This document shows, piece after piece, positions 7,751 through 15,882 of a stretch of DNA of 64,000 nucleotides (positions within the stretch are counted from its first letter, which is position 1; each line of letters begins with the position of its first letter). Both the position numbers and the translations under genes were made by a program. This stretch comes from RGIG2206 sp045579085. Lineage in GTDB: Bacteria; Bacillota; Clostridia; Oscillospirales; Acutalibacteraceae. Under the pieces are notes generated by a model. That model was not told the DNA's origin and did not search any database. It saw nothing but the letters and a program-made list of their open reading frames with translations. Where the stretch lies: assembly GCA_045579085.1 (NCBI GenBank), contig JAZNLO010000031.1:1-64000 (forward strand). Direction: 5' to 3'.

Positions 7751-9112
7751 ATGAAAATTGTTATTTCAGGCTGTGGAAAAGTAGGACTTACTCTTGCCGA
7801 ACAGCTTGTAAGAGAAAATCACGACATTATTATTATTGATACAGATTCAAGCATTGCAGAGGAAATCGGAAATGAGCTTGATGTGTTCTGCATCACGGGC
7901 GATGCCGCCTCATATGAGGTTTTGACTGAGGCAGGCGTTCAAGATGCGGACCTGATGATATCTATAACTGAGTCCGACGAGAAAAATCTGCTTATTTGTC
8001 TTATCAGCAAAAAGCTTGGTGTTAAAAATACAATTGCGCGCGTGCGTAACCCTGTATATGCAGAATCTATCTCGCTTATAAAGTCAGACCTTGGGCTTAG
8101 TATGTTTATCAACCCCGAGCTGTCTGCCGCAAGAGAAATCTCTCGCATACTGCGTTGCCCCGCCGCTACTAAGATTGAGCCGTTTGCTAAGGGCAGAGTT
8201 GAGATGTTCACCTGCGCCATCAAGCCCGACTCCGTTTTAGACGGCATCGCTATCAAAGACATCGCTTCTGCTGTAAAGTGCCGTGTGTTCATTTGCGGTG
8301 TTAAAAGAGGAAGTGAGGTATACATTCCGAGCGGTATGTTTGAGCTCAAGGCGGGCGATATCATCAGCTTCATCGCAAGCTACAAGGATTCAAACACGTT
8401 CTTCAAGCGCATAGGCGAAAACACCTCTAAAATCAAGAACGTTGTCATTATGGGCGGCGGCAGACTTACTTACTACCTTTCTAAAATTATACTCGAAGCA
8501 GGCGTTAACGTGAAAATTGTTGAGGTTAACAAAGAACGCTGCATTGAGCTTGATGAGCTTCTGCCGAAAGCCACCATCATTCACGGCGACGCTACCGACA
8601 CCTCTCTGTTTAAAGAAGAAGACATCGAAAGCGCCGACGCCGTTGTTTCGCTTACGGGTATAGATGAGCAAAATGTGCTTATATCTCAGTATATCTCGGA
8701 AAAGCACCCTGACATAAAGGTTATCACCAAAATTAAGCACAGCGATTTTGAGCATATGTTCCGTCATATGAAGGTGGGAAGCCTCATCAATCCGAAAAAT
8801 CTTACCGCCGACAACATCGTTCGTTACGTTCGTGCGATGCAAAACTCGTCCTACTCAAGCGATATCGTTACGCTCCATCATATTATTGACGGTAAGGCGG
8901 AGGCTCTTGAGTTTATCGTAAACGGCTCGCACTCCTTCCTTGGCAAGCCCATCGAAACCCTGAAGTTGCGCAAAGATGTCTTGCTTGCAAGCATAAACCG
9001 AAAGGGTCGTGTGTTCACTCCCGGAGGAAAAGACACAATCGAAGCGGGCGATACTGTTATTGCTGTTACTATGCTGTCGGGAATCTGCAGCATTAATGAC
9101 CTCTTTGAATAA
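7751..9112 (+). CDS. trkA: Trk potassium transport regulatory protein TrkA
   Basis: A 453-residue cytoplasmic NAD(H)-binding regulator of the Trk potassium channel. It is a tandem duplication: each half has a Rossmann RCK_N domain (GCGKVGLTLAE from residue 7; GGGRLTYYL in the second half near 235) followed by an RCK_C domain. The second glycine motif is less canonical (GGGRLT), as is usual for two-domain TrkA. The ATG has an AAAGGA site. trkH starts 13 nt downstream, giving a complete TrkAH uptake system in one operon that ends at a terminator (10584-10616). Confidence 0.95.
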   Translation: MKIVISGCGKVGLTLAEQLVRENHDIIIIDTDSSIAEEIGNELDVFCITGDAASYEVLTEAGVQDADLMISITESDEKNLLICLISKKLGVKNTIARVRNPVYAESISLIKSDLGLSMFINPELSAAREISRILRCPAATKIEPFAKGRVEMFTCAIKPDSVLDGIAIKDIASAVKCRVFICGVKRGSEVYIPSGMFELKAGDIISFIASYKDSNTFFKRIGENTSKIKNVVIMGGGRLTYYLSKIILEAGVNVKIVEVNKERCIELDELLPKATIIHGDATDTSLFKEEDIESADAVVSLTGIDEQNVLISQYISEKHPDIKVITKIKHSDFEHMFRHMKVGSLINPKNLTADNIVRYVRAMQNSSYSSDIVTLHHIIDGKAEALEFIVNGSHSFLGKPIETLKLRKDVLLASINRKGRVFTPGGKDTIEAGDTVIAVTMLSGICSINDLFE

Positions 9113-9125
9113 ACGGAGGTTTATG

Positions 9126-10568
9126 ATGAATCACAAGTTGGTATTAAAGATAATCGGTCTGATAGTTCTTATCGAGGCTGCCTTTATGCTTTTGCCTGTC
9201 GCTGTTGCTCTGATTTACAGTGAAAAAGAGGTGTTCCATTTCCTTGCGGTTATCGGAATTAACCTTTTAATCGGTGTGCCGCTTTCTCTATTAAAGATTA
9301 AGCGCAAAACTATGTTTGCAAAAGACGGCTTTTTCGTTGTTGCTATGGCTTGGATTATCTTCAGTGCGCTGGGCGCTCTGCCCTTCGTTATAAGCGGTTA
9401 TATCCCAAATTATATAGACGCACTGTTTGAAACCGTTTCAGGCTTTACAACCACAGGCGCCAGCATTATGACAGACGTTGAAGCACTGCCGCGTTGCCTC
9501 ACCTTCTGGCGTTCCTTTACAAACTGGATTGGCGGTATGGGCATCCTCGTATTTATGCTTGCGCTTACATCCTTGACAGGCGGCAGCAGTGTGCATCTGC
9601 TCCGTGCAGAGAGCACAGGCCCGACCGTTGAAAAAATGACACCTAAGCTCTCAACCACAGCAAAGCATCTTTACTTGATTTACATCGGCATCACTGCGCT
9701 TGAAATAATACTTTTAAGCTTTGATATGCCGCTGTTTGACGCAATCACCACCTCAATAGCCAATGCCGGTACAGGCGGCTTCGCAATCTACAACTCAAGC
9801 ATAGGCGGCTATAGTGCATACGCTCAGGTTGTTATCACAGTGTTTATGTTTGTGTTTGCGGTGAACTTTGGAATATATTTTCTCATCTTTACAGGCAAGC
9901 TCAGGCAAGTGCTTAAGAACGAAGAGTTGTGGGTTTATCTCGGCATAATATTTGCGTCGATTACTATAATCACCGCAAACATTATGGGCAGCGGACTGTT
10001 TTCAAGCTTCGGTGAGGCGCTTCGTCACGTTGCTTTTCAGGTTGCCACTGTTATGTCCACCACAGGCTTCTCAACCACAGACTTTAATCTTTGGCCCGAA
10101 CTGTCGAAGGCGTTGCTTGTGCTGCTTATGTTCATAGGCGCCTGTGCAGGAAGCACTGCCGGCGGTATAAAAATATCACGTATCATTATTGCAGTTAAGG
10201 CTACGTTACAGGATATCAGATTGACAATTCATCCGCGCAACGTAAAAAGCGTAAGGCTTAACGGCAAGCCTGTAAATCAGGAAATAGTCAACCGCACAGT
10301 TAAATTTATTATGTGCTATATAATAATTTTTGTTGTGTCGGTGCTGATTGTAAGCTTTGATAATTTCGACTTTACCACCAGTTTTACCGCCGTTGCCGCT
10401 ACGCTTAACAATATCGGTCCCGGACTTAGCAAGGTTGGCCCGACAAGCAACTTCTCCGAGTTCTCAGCACTTTCAAAAATTGTGATGACGTTGGATATGC
10501 TGATTGGCAGACTTGAAATTTACCCGATTATGATTCTGCTTATGCCGCGAAACTGGAAAGCAAAATAA
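9126..10568 (+). CDS. trkH: Trk potassium transporter membrane subunit TrkH
   Basis: A 480-residue membrane subunit with the four-fold MPM (two helices around a pore loop) plan. The pore loops are readable in order: TTTGAS, GTGGFA, STTGFS and NNIGPG, each carrying the filter glycine. The start was chosen at the second of two adjacent ATGs (9126) because GGAGG (9115-9119) is then 6 nt away; 9123 would add one Met. It pairs with TrkA immediately upstream. A bidirectional terminator follows the stop. Confidence 0.95.
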   Translation: MNHKLVLKIIGLIVLIEAAFMLLPVAVALIYSEKEVFHFLAVIGINLLIGVPLSLLKIKRKTMFAKDGFFVVAMAWIIFSALGALPFVISGYIPNYIDALFETVSGFTTTGASIMTDVEALPRCLTFWRSFTNWIGGMGILVFMLALTSLTGGSSVHLLRAESTGPTVEKMTPKLSTTAKHLYLIYIGITALEIILLSFDMPLFDAITTSIANAGTGGFAIYNSSIGGYSAYAQVVITVFMFVFAVNFGIYFLIFTGKLRQVLKNEELWVYLGIIFASITIITANIMGSGLFSSFGEALRHVAFQVATVMSTTGFSTTDFNLWPELSKALLVLLMFIGACAGSTAGGIKISRIIIAVKATLQDIRLTIHPRNVKSVRLNGKPVNQEIVNRTVKFIMCYIIIFVVSVLIVSFDNFDFTTSFTAVAATLNNIGPGLSKVGPTSNFSEFSALSKIVMTLDMLIGRLEIYPIMILLMPRNWKAK

Positions 10569-10583
10569 TAAATATCAAGCAAT

Positions 10584-10616
10584 AAAAAAGCCACCGACAT
10601 AGTCGGTAGCTTTTTT
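10584..10616. terminator. Bidirectional terminator between trkH and the rubredoxin gene
   Basis: A 15-bp stem (10584-10598 with 10602-10616, one mismatch) has poly-A and poly-T flanks. It serves convergent trkH and rubredoxin transcripts. Confidence 0.88.
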
Positions 10617-10627
10617 ATTTTGATTAA

Positions 10628-10780
10628 TTATTCCTTTTCAAATGCGTCCTTACCCAGACCGCATACTGGGCATACCCAATCCTCAGGAATGTCCTCAAAT
10701 GCGGTGCCGGGAGCGATTCCGTTATCCGGGTCGCCAAGCTCTACGTCATAAACATAACCGCAAGGGCAAACGTACTTCAT
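10628..10780 (-). CDS. Rubredoxin
   Basis: A 50-residue rubredoxin, a one-iron electron carrier that typically feeds rubrerythrin or superoxide reductase in anaerobes. The translation begins MKYVCPCGYVYD and ends with WVCPVCGLGKDAFEKE. The two knuckles are therefore CPCGY (C5 and C7 with one residue between, versus the usual CxxCGY) and CPVCG. The acidic PDNGIAPGT loop is typical. The shortened first knuckle is unusual; the reading frame is otherwise clean and the start has a strong GGAGGGG site. Its neighbours, a reverse rubrerythrin and PerR, fit a peroxide-defence role. Confidence 0.85.
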   Translation of the reverse strand: MKYVCPCGYVYDVELGDPDNGIAPGTAFEDIPEDWVCPVCGLGKDAFEKE

Positions 10781-10856
10781 ATAAATCCCCTCCTTCTTCT
10801 ATTTTAACCAAAAGTTTCTAAAGTATGATTTTTTGAAAAACCACACTTTTGTCACA

Positions 10857-11270
10857 CTAAATTTGAGTTTCGTTTTCGGCGTCTTTTTCTTCGTATTTAC
10901 GAGAAAGTAATCGACAAACTAACGAAACTATATTCCAAAACAAAACCCAAAGTATAAAGTAGGTAATAATTTCTTTTTCATTTTGTAAATTAAAGGGTAA
11001 AATATGAGATACTATAATAAGCAACGAATTGTAAATGGGAAACAAAAATTTCAATTTCTCATCAATAATTATTTTGCTATATCTTATGCAGTAAATTGGC
11101 AGTGCAACTATAAGCCATGCTAAAACAAACAACACCGCCCAAGCCGCAGGCGCATAACTTCCATGTGGAAAAGAAATTACTGTAGTAAGTAAAATCACAA
11201 ACGATATGTAAAGAATCAAAAAACTTGCAGAAAAAATAACGGGATAAATAAACTTTTTCGCTTTCTTCAT
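10857..11270 (-). CDS. Small integral membrane protein, function unknown
   Basis: A 137-residue protein with four predicted membrane helices: about residues 6-33, 40-63, 74-94 and 102-122. It has short charged loops, a lysine-rich N-terminus and a highly charged tail (YEEKDAENE). I recognise no family. The ATG at 11270 has a GGGGTGATT site; an upstream extension would run through the rubrerythrin terminator hairpin and is rejected. It is more AT-rich than its neighbours and separated from the rubrerythrin gene by a terminator, so its link to the redox genes may be accidental. Confidence 0.6.
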   Translation of the reverse strand: MKKAKKFIYPVIFSASFLILYISFVILLTTVISFPHGSYAPAAWAVLFVLAWLIVALPIYCIRYSKIIIDEKLKFLFPIYNSLLIIVSHILPFNLQNEKEIITYFILWVLFWNIVSLVCRLLSRKYEEKDAENETQI

Positions 11271-11289
11271 TAAATCACCCCAAAACAAA

Positions 11290-11318
11290 AGATGTGCTAC
11301 CGTTATGATAGCACATCT
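11290..11318 (-). terminator. Terminator of the perR-rubrerythrin unit
   Basis: The stem 11290-11299 with 11309-11318 is followed on the minus strand by TTTTGTTTT. It lies 23 nt after the rubrerythrin stop codon. Confidence 0.8.
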
Positions 11319-11340
11319 CGGGCGATTTTTCAATCAAATA

Positions 11341-11883
11341 TTACTTAAAATAACGGTTTAAAAGTCCTTCAAATGCTTTGCCGTGTCGAGCCTCGTCACG
11401 TGCCATTTCGTGAACTGTATCGTGAATTGCGTCAAGGCCGAGCTCCTTAGCAAGCTTTGCAAGCTCAAACTTGCCTGCAGTTGCGCCATTTTCAGCATCA
11501 ACGCGCATCTCGAGGTTTTTCTTTGTGGAATCAGTTACAACCTCGCCGAGCAACTCTGCAAACTTTGCTGCGTGCTCTGCTTCCTCATATGCTGCCTTTT
11601 CCCAATAAAGTCCGATTTCAGGATAGCCCTCTCTATGTGCCACACGTGCCATAGCAAGATACATACCTACCTCACTGCACTCACCCTCAAAATTAGCGCG
11701 AAGACCCTCGATGATTCTCTCATCAACGCCCTTAGCAGCGCCTAAAACGTGCTCTGCAGCCCAAGTTTTCTCAGTTGATTCAACCAATTTAAACTTCTCG
11801 CCGGGCACCTTGCACTGTGGGCAAAATTCAGGGGGAGTATCTCCCTCATGTACATAACCGCAAACTGGACATACGTATTTCAT
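11341..11883 (-). CDS. Reverse-order rubrerythrin (rubredoxin domain at N-terminus)
   Basis: A 180-residue peroxide-reducing diiron protein. The rubredoxin-like Fe(Cys)4 domain is N-terminal (C5, C8, C21, C24 in CPVCGY and FCPQC), followed by the ferritin-like four-helix domain with ligands at E66, E100/E101, H104 and the ExxH pair E164/H167. In classical rubrerythrin the order is the opposite. Reverse rubrerythrins of clostridia act as NADH-linked peroxidases strongly induced by oxygen. The gene starts 32 nt after perR with a GGAGG site and ends at a terminator, so it is very likely in the PerR unit and controlled by it. Confidence 0.93.
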   Translation of the reverse strand: MKYVCPVCGYVHEGDTPPEFCPQCKVPGEKFKLVESTEKTWAAEHVLGAAKGVDERIIEGLRANFEGECSEVGMYLAMARVAHREGYPEIGLYWEKAAYEEAEHAAKFAELLGEVVTDSTKKNLEMRVDAENGATAGKFELAKLAKELGLDAIHDTVHEMARDEARHGKAFEGLLNRYFK

Positions 11884-11915
11884 AAAATTTTTCCTCCAAT
11901 AATTAATTTTTATTT

Positions 11916-12284
11916 TTATAAATTGACACAGTCATAACATTTACCGAAAAACATTACGCTGTATCCGCTGATTTCGCAATTACCAACGTCACCTGTGCTT
12001 ACATTAACATCTAAATCTACGTCTACCACCTTGCCGCATTTATCGCAGTTAAGATGATTGTGCTTATAGACGTTGCCGTCATAGCGGGTGACCCCATCAG
12101 GCATACTGATGACAAGTGCCAGCCCATCTGCCGCCAAGTCCGACAAGTTGCGATACACTGTTGCCAAACTGATATGCGGCATCTCTGCCTTTACCTCATC
12201 ATAAACCTGAGAAGCTGTTGGATGGTTGCCTAAGCGGCATAATGCAGAATAAACTGCATCCCTTTGCTTTGAATGCTTTTTCAT
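11916..12284 (-). CDS. perR: Fur-family peroxide sensor PerR
   Basis: A 122-residue Fur-superfamily repressor with an N-terminal winged helix (SLATVYRNLSDL recognition segment) and a C-terminal metal domain. The residues matching the B. subtilis PerR regulatory site keep its spacing exactly: H21, D69, H75, H77 and D88 correspond to H37, D85, H91, H93 and D104. Structural zinc cysteines are C80, C83, C116 and C119. D88, where Fur proteins have Glu, supports PerR over Fur. The start at 12284 was chosen over a longer frame because that extension merely translates the operator. It precedes the reverse rubrerythrin gene. Confidence 0.9.
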   Translation of the reverse strand: MKKHSKQRDAVYSALCRLGNHPTASQVYDEVKAEMPHISLATVYRNLSDLAADGLALVISMPDGVTRYDGNVYKHNHLNCDKCGKVVDVDLDVNVSTGDVGNCEISGYSVMFFGKCYDCVNL

Positions 12285-12301
12285 ATTATGACTCCAATCA
12301 A

Positions 12302-12316
12302 TAATGATTATCATTA
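12302..12316. promoter_or_regulatory. Fur/PerR-type operator (7-1-7 inverted repeat)
   Basis: TAATGAT-T-ATCATTA is a perfect 7-1-7 inverted repeat, matching the core of the classical Fur box and close to PerR boxes. It touches the perR -10 element and lies 17 nt before the perR start, which implies autorepression of the perR-rubrerythrin unit. Confidence 0.8.
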
Positions 12317-12344
12317 TTATAATTATAATTTCACGTTTTGTCAA
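12316..12344 (-). promoter_or_regulatory. Consensus promoter for perR
   Basis: TTGACA (12344-12339), a 17-nt spacer and TATAAT (12321-12316) on the minus strand are a full consensus sigma-A promoter. The operator abuts its -10 element. Confidence 0.85.
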
Positions 12345-12366
12345 GAGGTTTTTAAAAAATATTTAT

Positions 12367-12395
12367 TTGTAAATTTTATACTACTATGCTATAAT
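12367..12395 (+). promoter_or_regulatory. Promoter for the DUF1624 gene
   Basis: TTGTAA (12367-12372), a 17-nt spacer and TATAAT (12390-12395) lie 21 nt before the ATG at 12417, with a GAGGTG ribosome site between. Confidence 0.65.
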
Positions 12396-12416
12396 TTTAT
12401 TCCGTGAGGTGATTTT

Positions 12417-13196
12417 ATGGCGAAGTCAAGAAGTTCGAGAATTCATCTGCTGGATGAAATCAGAGGAATTGCCATTATCCTGATGGTGATTTTCCACGCT
12501 CTTTACACAATGGCGTTTATGTTTAATCTTTCTTTCGCAAGCGAGCTTTACTACTTTTTCTTGCCCGTGTCCATCTGGTTTGCGGCGCTGTTTGTGCTTA
12601 TTTCCGGCATCAGCTGCAGGCTTTCACATTCCAATTTTAAAAGAGGCGGAAAGCTGTTTGCAATCTGCATTGCGCTGACGGCTGTTACTTGGCTTTTAGA
12701 CACAAAGTTAGGCTTTTCTAACACTGTTATCTGGTTTGGCATACTGCATTTGCTCTCGCTGTCTATGCTTATATATGGGGCGCTTGCAAAATGGCTCGAT
12801 AAAATCCACCCCGTAATTTCAACTGTTGTTTTCGGACTGCTATTTGCAATTACAATGCACATAGACGACGGTTATCTCGCCTTTGGGCAATACGTTTTCC
12901 GTCTGCCTGAGGCATTGAGAAACTGCAAATACCTATTTCCCATCGGTATCGTTTCGCCCGACTTCTACTCGGCAGACTACTACCCGCTGTTGCCTTGGCT
13001 GTTCTTGTTCCTAATCGGCGCATCAATCGGGCGTTGGTTTAAGGGCGGCAAGCTGCCTGAGTTCTGCTACAACGAGCACGTAAGACCCGTTGCTTACTGC
13101 GGCAGACACACTCTGGTGATATATTTAGCTCATCAACCTTTAATCTATGGCATAACGTGGGCGCTGACTCAGCTTATTGACAAAATCAAAGCTTAA
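12417..13196 (+). CDS. DUF1624 / heparan-alpha-glucosaminide N-acetyltransferase-like membrane protein
   Basis: A 259-residue polytopic membrane protein. It opens with RIHLLDEIRGIAIILMVIFH, the RG..I..M..FH pattern of DUF1624 (HGSNAT catalytic domain-like) and related acyltransferase-3 proteins, and has roughly seven hydrophobic helices. The last helix holds a GRHTLVIYLAHQP motif. Family members are thought to move acyl groups across the membrane onto sugars; the acceptor here is unknown. It is monocistronic, with its own promoter and a bidirectional terminator after it. It stands opposite perR, but nothing indicates a shared function. Confidence 0.75.
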   Translation: MAKSRSSRIHLLDEIRGIAIILMVIFHALYTMAFMFNLSFASELYYFFLPVSIWFAALFVLISGISCRLSHSNFKRGGKLFAICIALTAVTWLLDTKLGFSNTVIWFGILHLLSLSMLIYGALAKWLDKIHPVISTVVFGLLFAITMHIDDGYLAFGQYVFRLPEALRNCKYLFPIGIVSPDFYSADYYPLLPWLFLFLIGASIGRWFKGGKLPEFCYNEHVRPVAYCGRHTLVIYLAHQPLIYGITWALTQLIDKIKA

Positions 13197-13238
13197 AAAA
13201 ACCTTGCAGCTTTACAAAAGCAGGCTGCAAGGTTTTTT
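13195..13238. terminator. Bidirectional terminator between convergent genes
   Basis: The stem 13195-13210 with 13224-13238 (CCTTGCAGC / GCTGCAAGG core) has A and T runs on its two sides and separates the DUF1624 gene from the FAD oxidoreductase. Confidence 0.88.
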
Positions 13239-13244
13239 GTTTTA

Positions 13245-14615
13245 TTATTCGATTCCTAAAATGTGACGTGCAACGTGCACTCCGCTCGCCGAAGCGTGCG
13301 ACAGAGAATGTGTTACGCCGCTGCCGTCGCCGATTACGTAAAGCCCCTCATAACAGGTTTGAAGATTGTTATCAATCTCAACCTGCATATTGTAAAACTT
13401 AACCTCTACGCCGTAGAGCAAGGTGTCATCGTTAGCGGTACCGGGTGCGATTTTATCAAGCGCATATATCATCTCGATAATACCGTCAAGAATGCGCTTA
13501 GGTATAACTAAGCTGAGGTCGCCCGGAGTTGCGGTTAGGGTAGGTCTGACGAAGCTCTCTGCTATTCTGGTGGGGTTGCTGCGCTGACCTTTTATAAGGT
13601 CGCCGAAGCGCTGCACCATTACTCCGCCGCCAAGCATGTTTGACAGTTTGGCTATGCTCTCCGCATATGCATTACTATCGTTAAACGGTTGAGAAAAATG
13701 CTTCGAAACAAGCAAAGCAAAGTTTGTGTTTTCGGTGTGCTTTTCAGGGTCCTCATAGCTGTGACCGTTCACCGTTACGATGCCGTTTGTGTTCTCAGTT
13801 ACCACTGCGCCGTAAGGATTCATACAGAAGGTGCGCACAAGGTCGTCATATTTATCGGTGCGATACACGATTTTGCTCTCATACAGCTCGTCTGTCAGGT
13901 GGGCAAATATCTCGGCAGGAAGCTCAACTCTGACACCGATATCCACTCTGTTAGAGAGAGTTTCAATATTCAGTTCTCTGCAAACACCCTCAATCCACTT
14001 GCTGCCGCTTCTGCCAACAGAAACAACGCAGTATTGACAATCGTAGTCCTTGTCGTTAGCCGTTAAGCTGAACCCATCGTCGTTCTTTGCAATCTTATCA
14101 ACGTGAGTGTTGAAGTAAAAATCAACCTTGTCCTTAAGCAAGTTATACAGGTTCTCAAGCACAACGTAGTTTTTATCTGTACCAAGATGGCGCACAGATG
14201 CATCCAAAAGATGCAGTTCGTTCTGCAAGCAAAGCTTCTTGATTGCAGTATTGGCTGTGGAATAAAGCTTTGTGCCCTCTCCGCCGTTTGCCATATTTAT
14301 CTCGTCAACATACTGCATCAGCTCAAGTGCTTTTTCTCTGCCTATATATTCATAGAGCGTGCCGCCGAACTGATTGGTTATATTGTATTTTCCATCGGAA
14401 AATGCGCCTGCGCCGCCAAAGCCGTTCATTATTGCGCAAGACTTGCAACCGATGCAAGCTTTTATCTTTTCGCCATCGATGGGACATTTGCGCTTTTCAA
14501 GCGGATTTCCCGTTTCGAAAACGGCGATTTTCTTTTCAGGTGAGTTTTTAACGATTTCATAAGCGGTGAATATTCCGCCGGGACCCGCCCCGATTATTGC
14601 GATATCGTAAAACAT
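13245..14615 (-). CDS. FAD-dependent oxidoreductase, COG2509-like
   Basis: A 456-residue flavoprotein. The N-terminal dinucleotide fold is IIGAGPGGIFTAYEI (residues 7-21), with the FAD ribose acidic residue at the end of the next strand (VFETG). A cysteine-rich CIGCKSC segment is followed by the GFGGAGAFSDGK loop. The C-terminal GDGSGVTHSLSHASASGVH matches the second FAD-binding motif. It resembles the uncharacterised FAD-dependent dehydrogenases of COG2509, whose substrate is unknown. The clustered cysteines could bind iron-sulfur or act in redox. It is flanked by terminators, so it is a single-gene unit. Confidence 0.75.
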   Translation of the reverse strand: MFYDIAIIGAGPGGIFTAYEIVKNSPEKKIAVFETGNPLEKRKCPIDGEKIKACIGCKSCAIMNGFGGAGAFSDGKYNITNQFGGTLYEYIGREKALELMQYVDEINMANGGEGTKLYSTANTAIKKLCLQNELHLLDASVRHLGTDKNYVVLENLYNLLKDKVDFYFNTHVDKIAKNDDGFSLTANDKDYDCQYCVVSVGRSGSKWIEGVCRELNIETLSNRVDIGVRVELPAEIFAHLTDELYESKIVYRTDKYDDLVRTFCMNPYGAVVTENTNGIVTVNGHSYEDPEKHTENTNFALLVSKHFSQPFNDSNAYAESIAKLSNMLGGGVMVQRFGDLIKGQRSNPTRIAESFVRPTLTATPGDLSLVIPKRILDGIIEMIYALDKIAPGTANDDTLLYGVEVKFYNMQVEIDNNLQTCYEGLYVIGDGSGVTHSLSHASASGVHVARHILGIE

Positions 14616-14642
14616 AAACAGCTCTCCCTTTGATTTTTACAG

Positions 14643-14678
14643 CAAAAACACCGGTTGACCAAGCGCTCTACCGGTGTA
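14643..14678 (-). terminator. Terminator of the efp unit
   Basis: ACACCGGT (14648-14655) pairs with ACCGGTGT (14670-14677), and TTTTT follows on the minus strand. It lies 27 nt after the stop codon of the CD1247-like gene. Confidence 0.8.
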
Positions 14679-14704
14679 ATTTTGCATTTTAACTAAAATA
14701 AGGA

Positions 14705-15106
14705 TTAATCCTGGTCTTCATCAGTGTCAAACTCGAACTGAAGCTTTGTGTTGCAACCAAGACACTCGATTTCACCCTCGTCGAGCATTTCTTCATCAAG
14801 AGTTATAACCTCGCCGCACTCAGGACAAACAACCTCGAAGAACTCCTCGTCATCATCGTAGTAGTACTCGTCCTCGTCGTCCTCATCTTCATAGAGGTCT
14901 TCCTCGACTAATGCAAGGTCCTCATCAACAGCGTCAAGCTGCTCGTGAAGCTCTGCGCACTCATCCTCTAAATCTGAAATGGTGAGCGCCATATCGTCAA
15001 CGATGTCAATCAAAGCCATAACAAGCTTTGTCATCTTATCGTCTGCCTTGAGCTCCATTCCCTCTGCAAGACCTTTGATATATGATGCTTTTTCAGTAAG
15101 GTTCAT
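14705..15106 (-). CDS. CD1247-like acidic zinc-ribbon protein
   Basis: A 133-residue protein in three parts. A helical N-terminal domain (MNLTEKASYIKGLAEGMEL to about 55) resembles the CD1247 N-terminal family of Clostridia. A very acidic linker follows (about residues 65-88, mostly Asp, Glu and Tyr). A C-terminal zinc ribbon has CPEC and CLGC knuckles. Function is unknown; the layout suggests binding to a basic partner, RNA or ribosome. The ATG at 15106 has GGAGG 8 nt upstream. It starts 23 nt after efp, and the pair ends at one terminator, so co-expression with EF-P is likely. Confidence 0.75.
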   Translation of the reverse strand: MNLTEKASYIKGLAEGMELKADDKMTKLVMALIDIVDDMALTISDLEDECAELHEQLDAVDEDLALVEEDLYEDEDDEDEYYYDDDEEFFEVVCPECGEVITLDEEMLDEGEIECLGCNTKLQFEFDTDEDQD

Positions 15107-15129
15107 AATCCTATCCTCCGTATAATTCA

Positions 15130-15687
15130 TTATGCACGCTCCATATACTCGCCTGTGCGGGTATCGATTCTAATCATATCTCCCTCATTGATAAAGAGCG
15201 GAACGCGGATTTCTGCGCCTGTTTCAAGAGTCGCAGGCTTTGTTGCGTTTGTTGCAGTGTCACCCTTTACGCCGGGCTCTGTTGCGCTAATCTGAAGCTC
15301 AACGAATGTTGGAGGCTCAACGCCGAATACCTTGCCCTTGTATGAGAGCACCTTGCAAATCATATTTTCTTTAACAAATTTGAAGTTATCGCTAAGCTCT
15401 GCCTCGTCAATCGGAACAAGCTCATATGTCTCCTGGTCCATAAAGTAGTAAAGGCCGCCGTCGCTGTAAGAATACTCCATCTCCTTGCGCTCAACAAAAG
15501 CTGTGGGGTACTTATCGTTGGGGTTGAAAGTCTTTTCAACCACGCTTCCTGCAATTACGTTACGGATTTTGGTACGAACAAATGCTGCGCCCTTACCCGG
15601 CTTAACGTGCTGGAACTCTATAATCTGGTATACGTTACCGTCCATTTCAAAAGTAACGCCGTTACGGAAATCTCCTGCTGAAATCAT
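15130..15687 (-). CDS. efp: Translation elongation factor P
   Basis: A 185-residue EF-P, which enters the ribosomal E site and relieves stalling at polyproline. The conserved tip residue is K32 (PGKGAAF); domains II and III (through GEYMER at the C-terminus) are complete. A lysine at the tip is consistent with either a modified or an unmodified form; no epmA-like gene is in view. The start at 15687 gives the canonical MISAGDFRNG; a longer frame is rejected. A promoter lies at 15804-15832, leaving a roughly 110-nt leader. Confidence 0.96.
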   Translation of the reverse strand: MISAGDFRNGVTFEMDGNVYQIIEFQHVKPGKGAAFVRTKIRNVIAGSVVEKTFNPNDKYPTAFVERKEMEYSYSDGGLYYFMDQETYELVPIDEAELSDNFKFVKENMICKVLSYKGKVFGVEPPTFVELQISATEPGVKGDTATNATKPATLETGAEIRVPLFINEGDMIRIDTRTGEYMERA

Positions 15688-15707
15688 TTTATTTCTCCAT
15701 TTCTCCG

Positions 15708-15760
15708 ACGGCAAAGGCTATGTCACTAAAAACTCCACCAAAATCCGTCGGCACTCGGGG
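15708..15760 (-). promoter_or_regulatory. Possible folded leader of efp
   Basis: In the roughly 110-nt leader, CCGACGG can pair with CCGTCGG about 35 nt downstream, just before the efp ribosome site. This could modulate translation. Only the 7-bp helix is visible and no riboswitch class is recognised. Confidence 0.25.
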
Positions 15761-15803
15761 GAGCCGTAAAACGACATAATACCTCAATAATATCACTGTT
15801 ATT

Positions 15804-15832
15804 ATTCTATTACATACTTATTATTTTTTCAA
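15804..15832 (-). promoter_or_regulatory. Promoter for efp
   Basis: TTGAAA (15832-15827), 17 nt, TAGAAT (15809-15804) on the minus strand. It stands between yqeG and efp, with no competing gene. Confidence 0.65.
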
Positions 15833-15882
15833 GCCTTTTTTATCATTTAACACCACAAACCGCAATAATAATCAAAGTTTGG

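Noticed and set aside
12285..12344. N-terminal extension of PerR
   Set aside because: The residues are a translation of the operator and promoter (runs of Ile); the ATG at 12284 fits the family.
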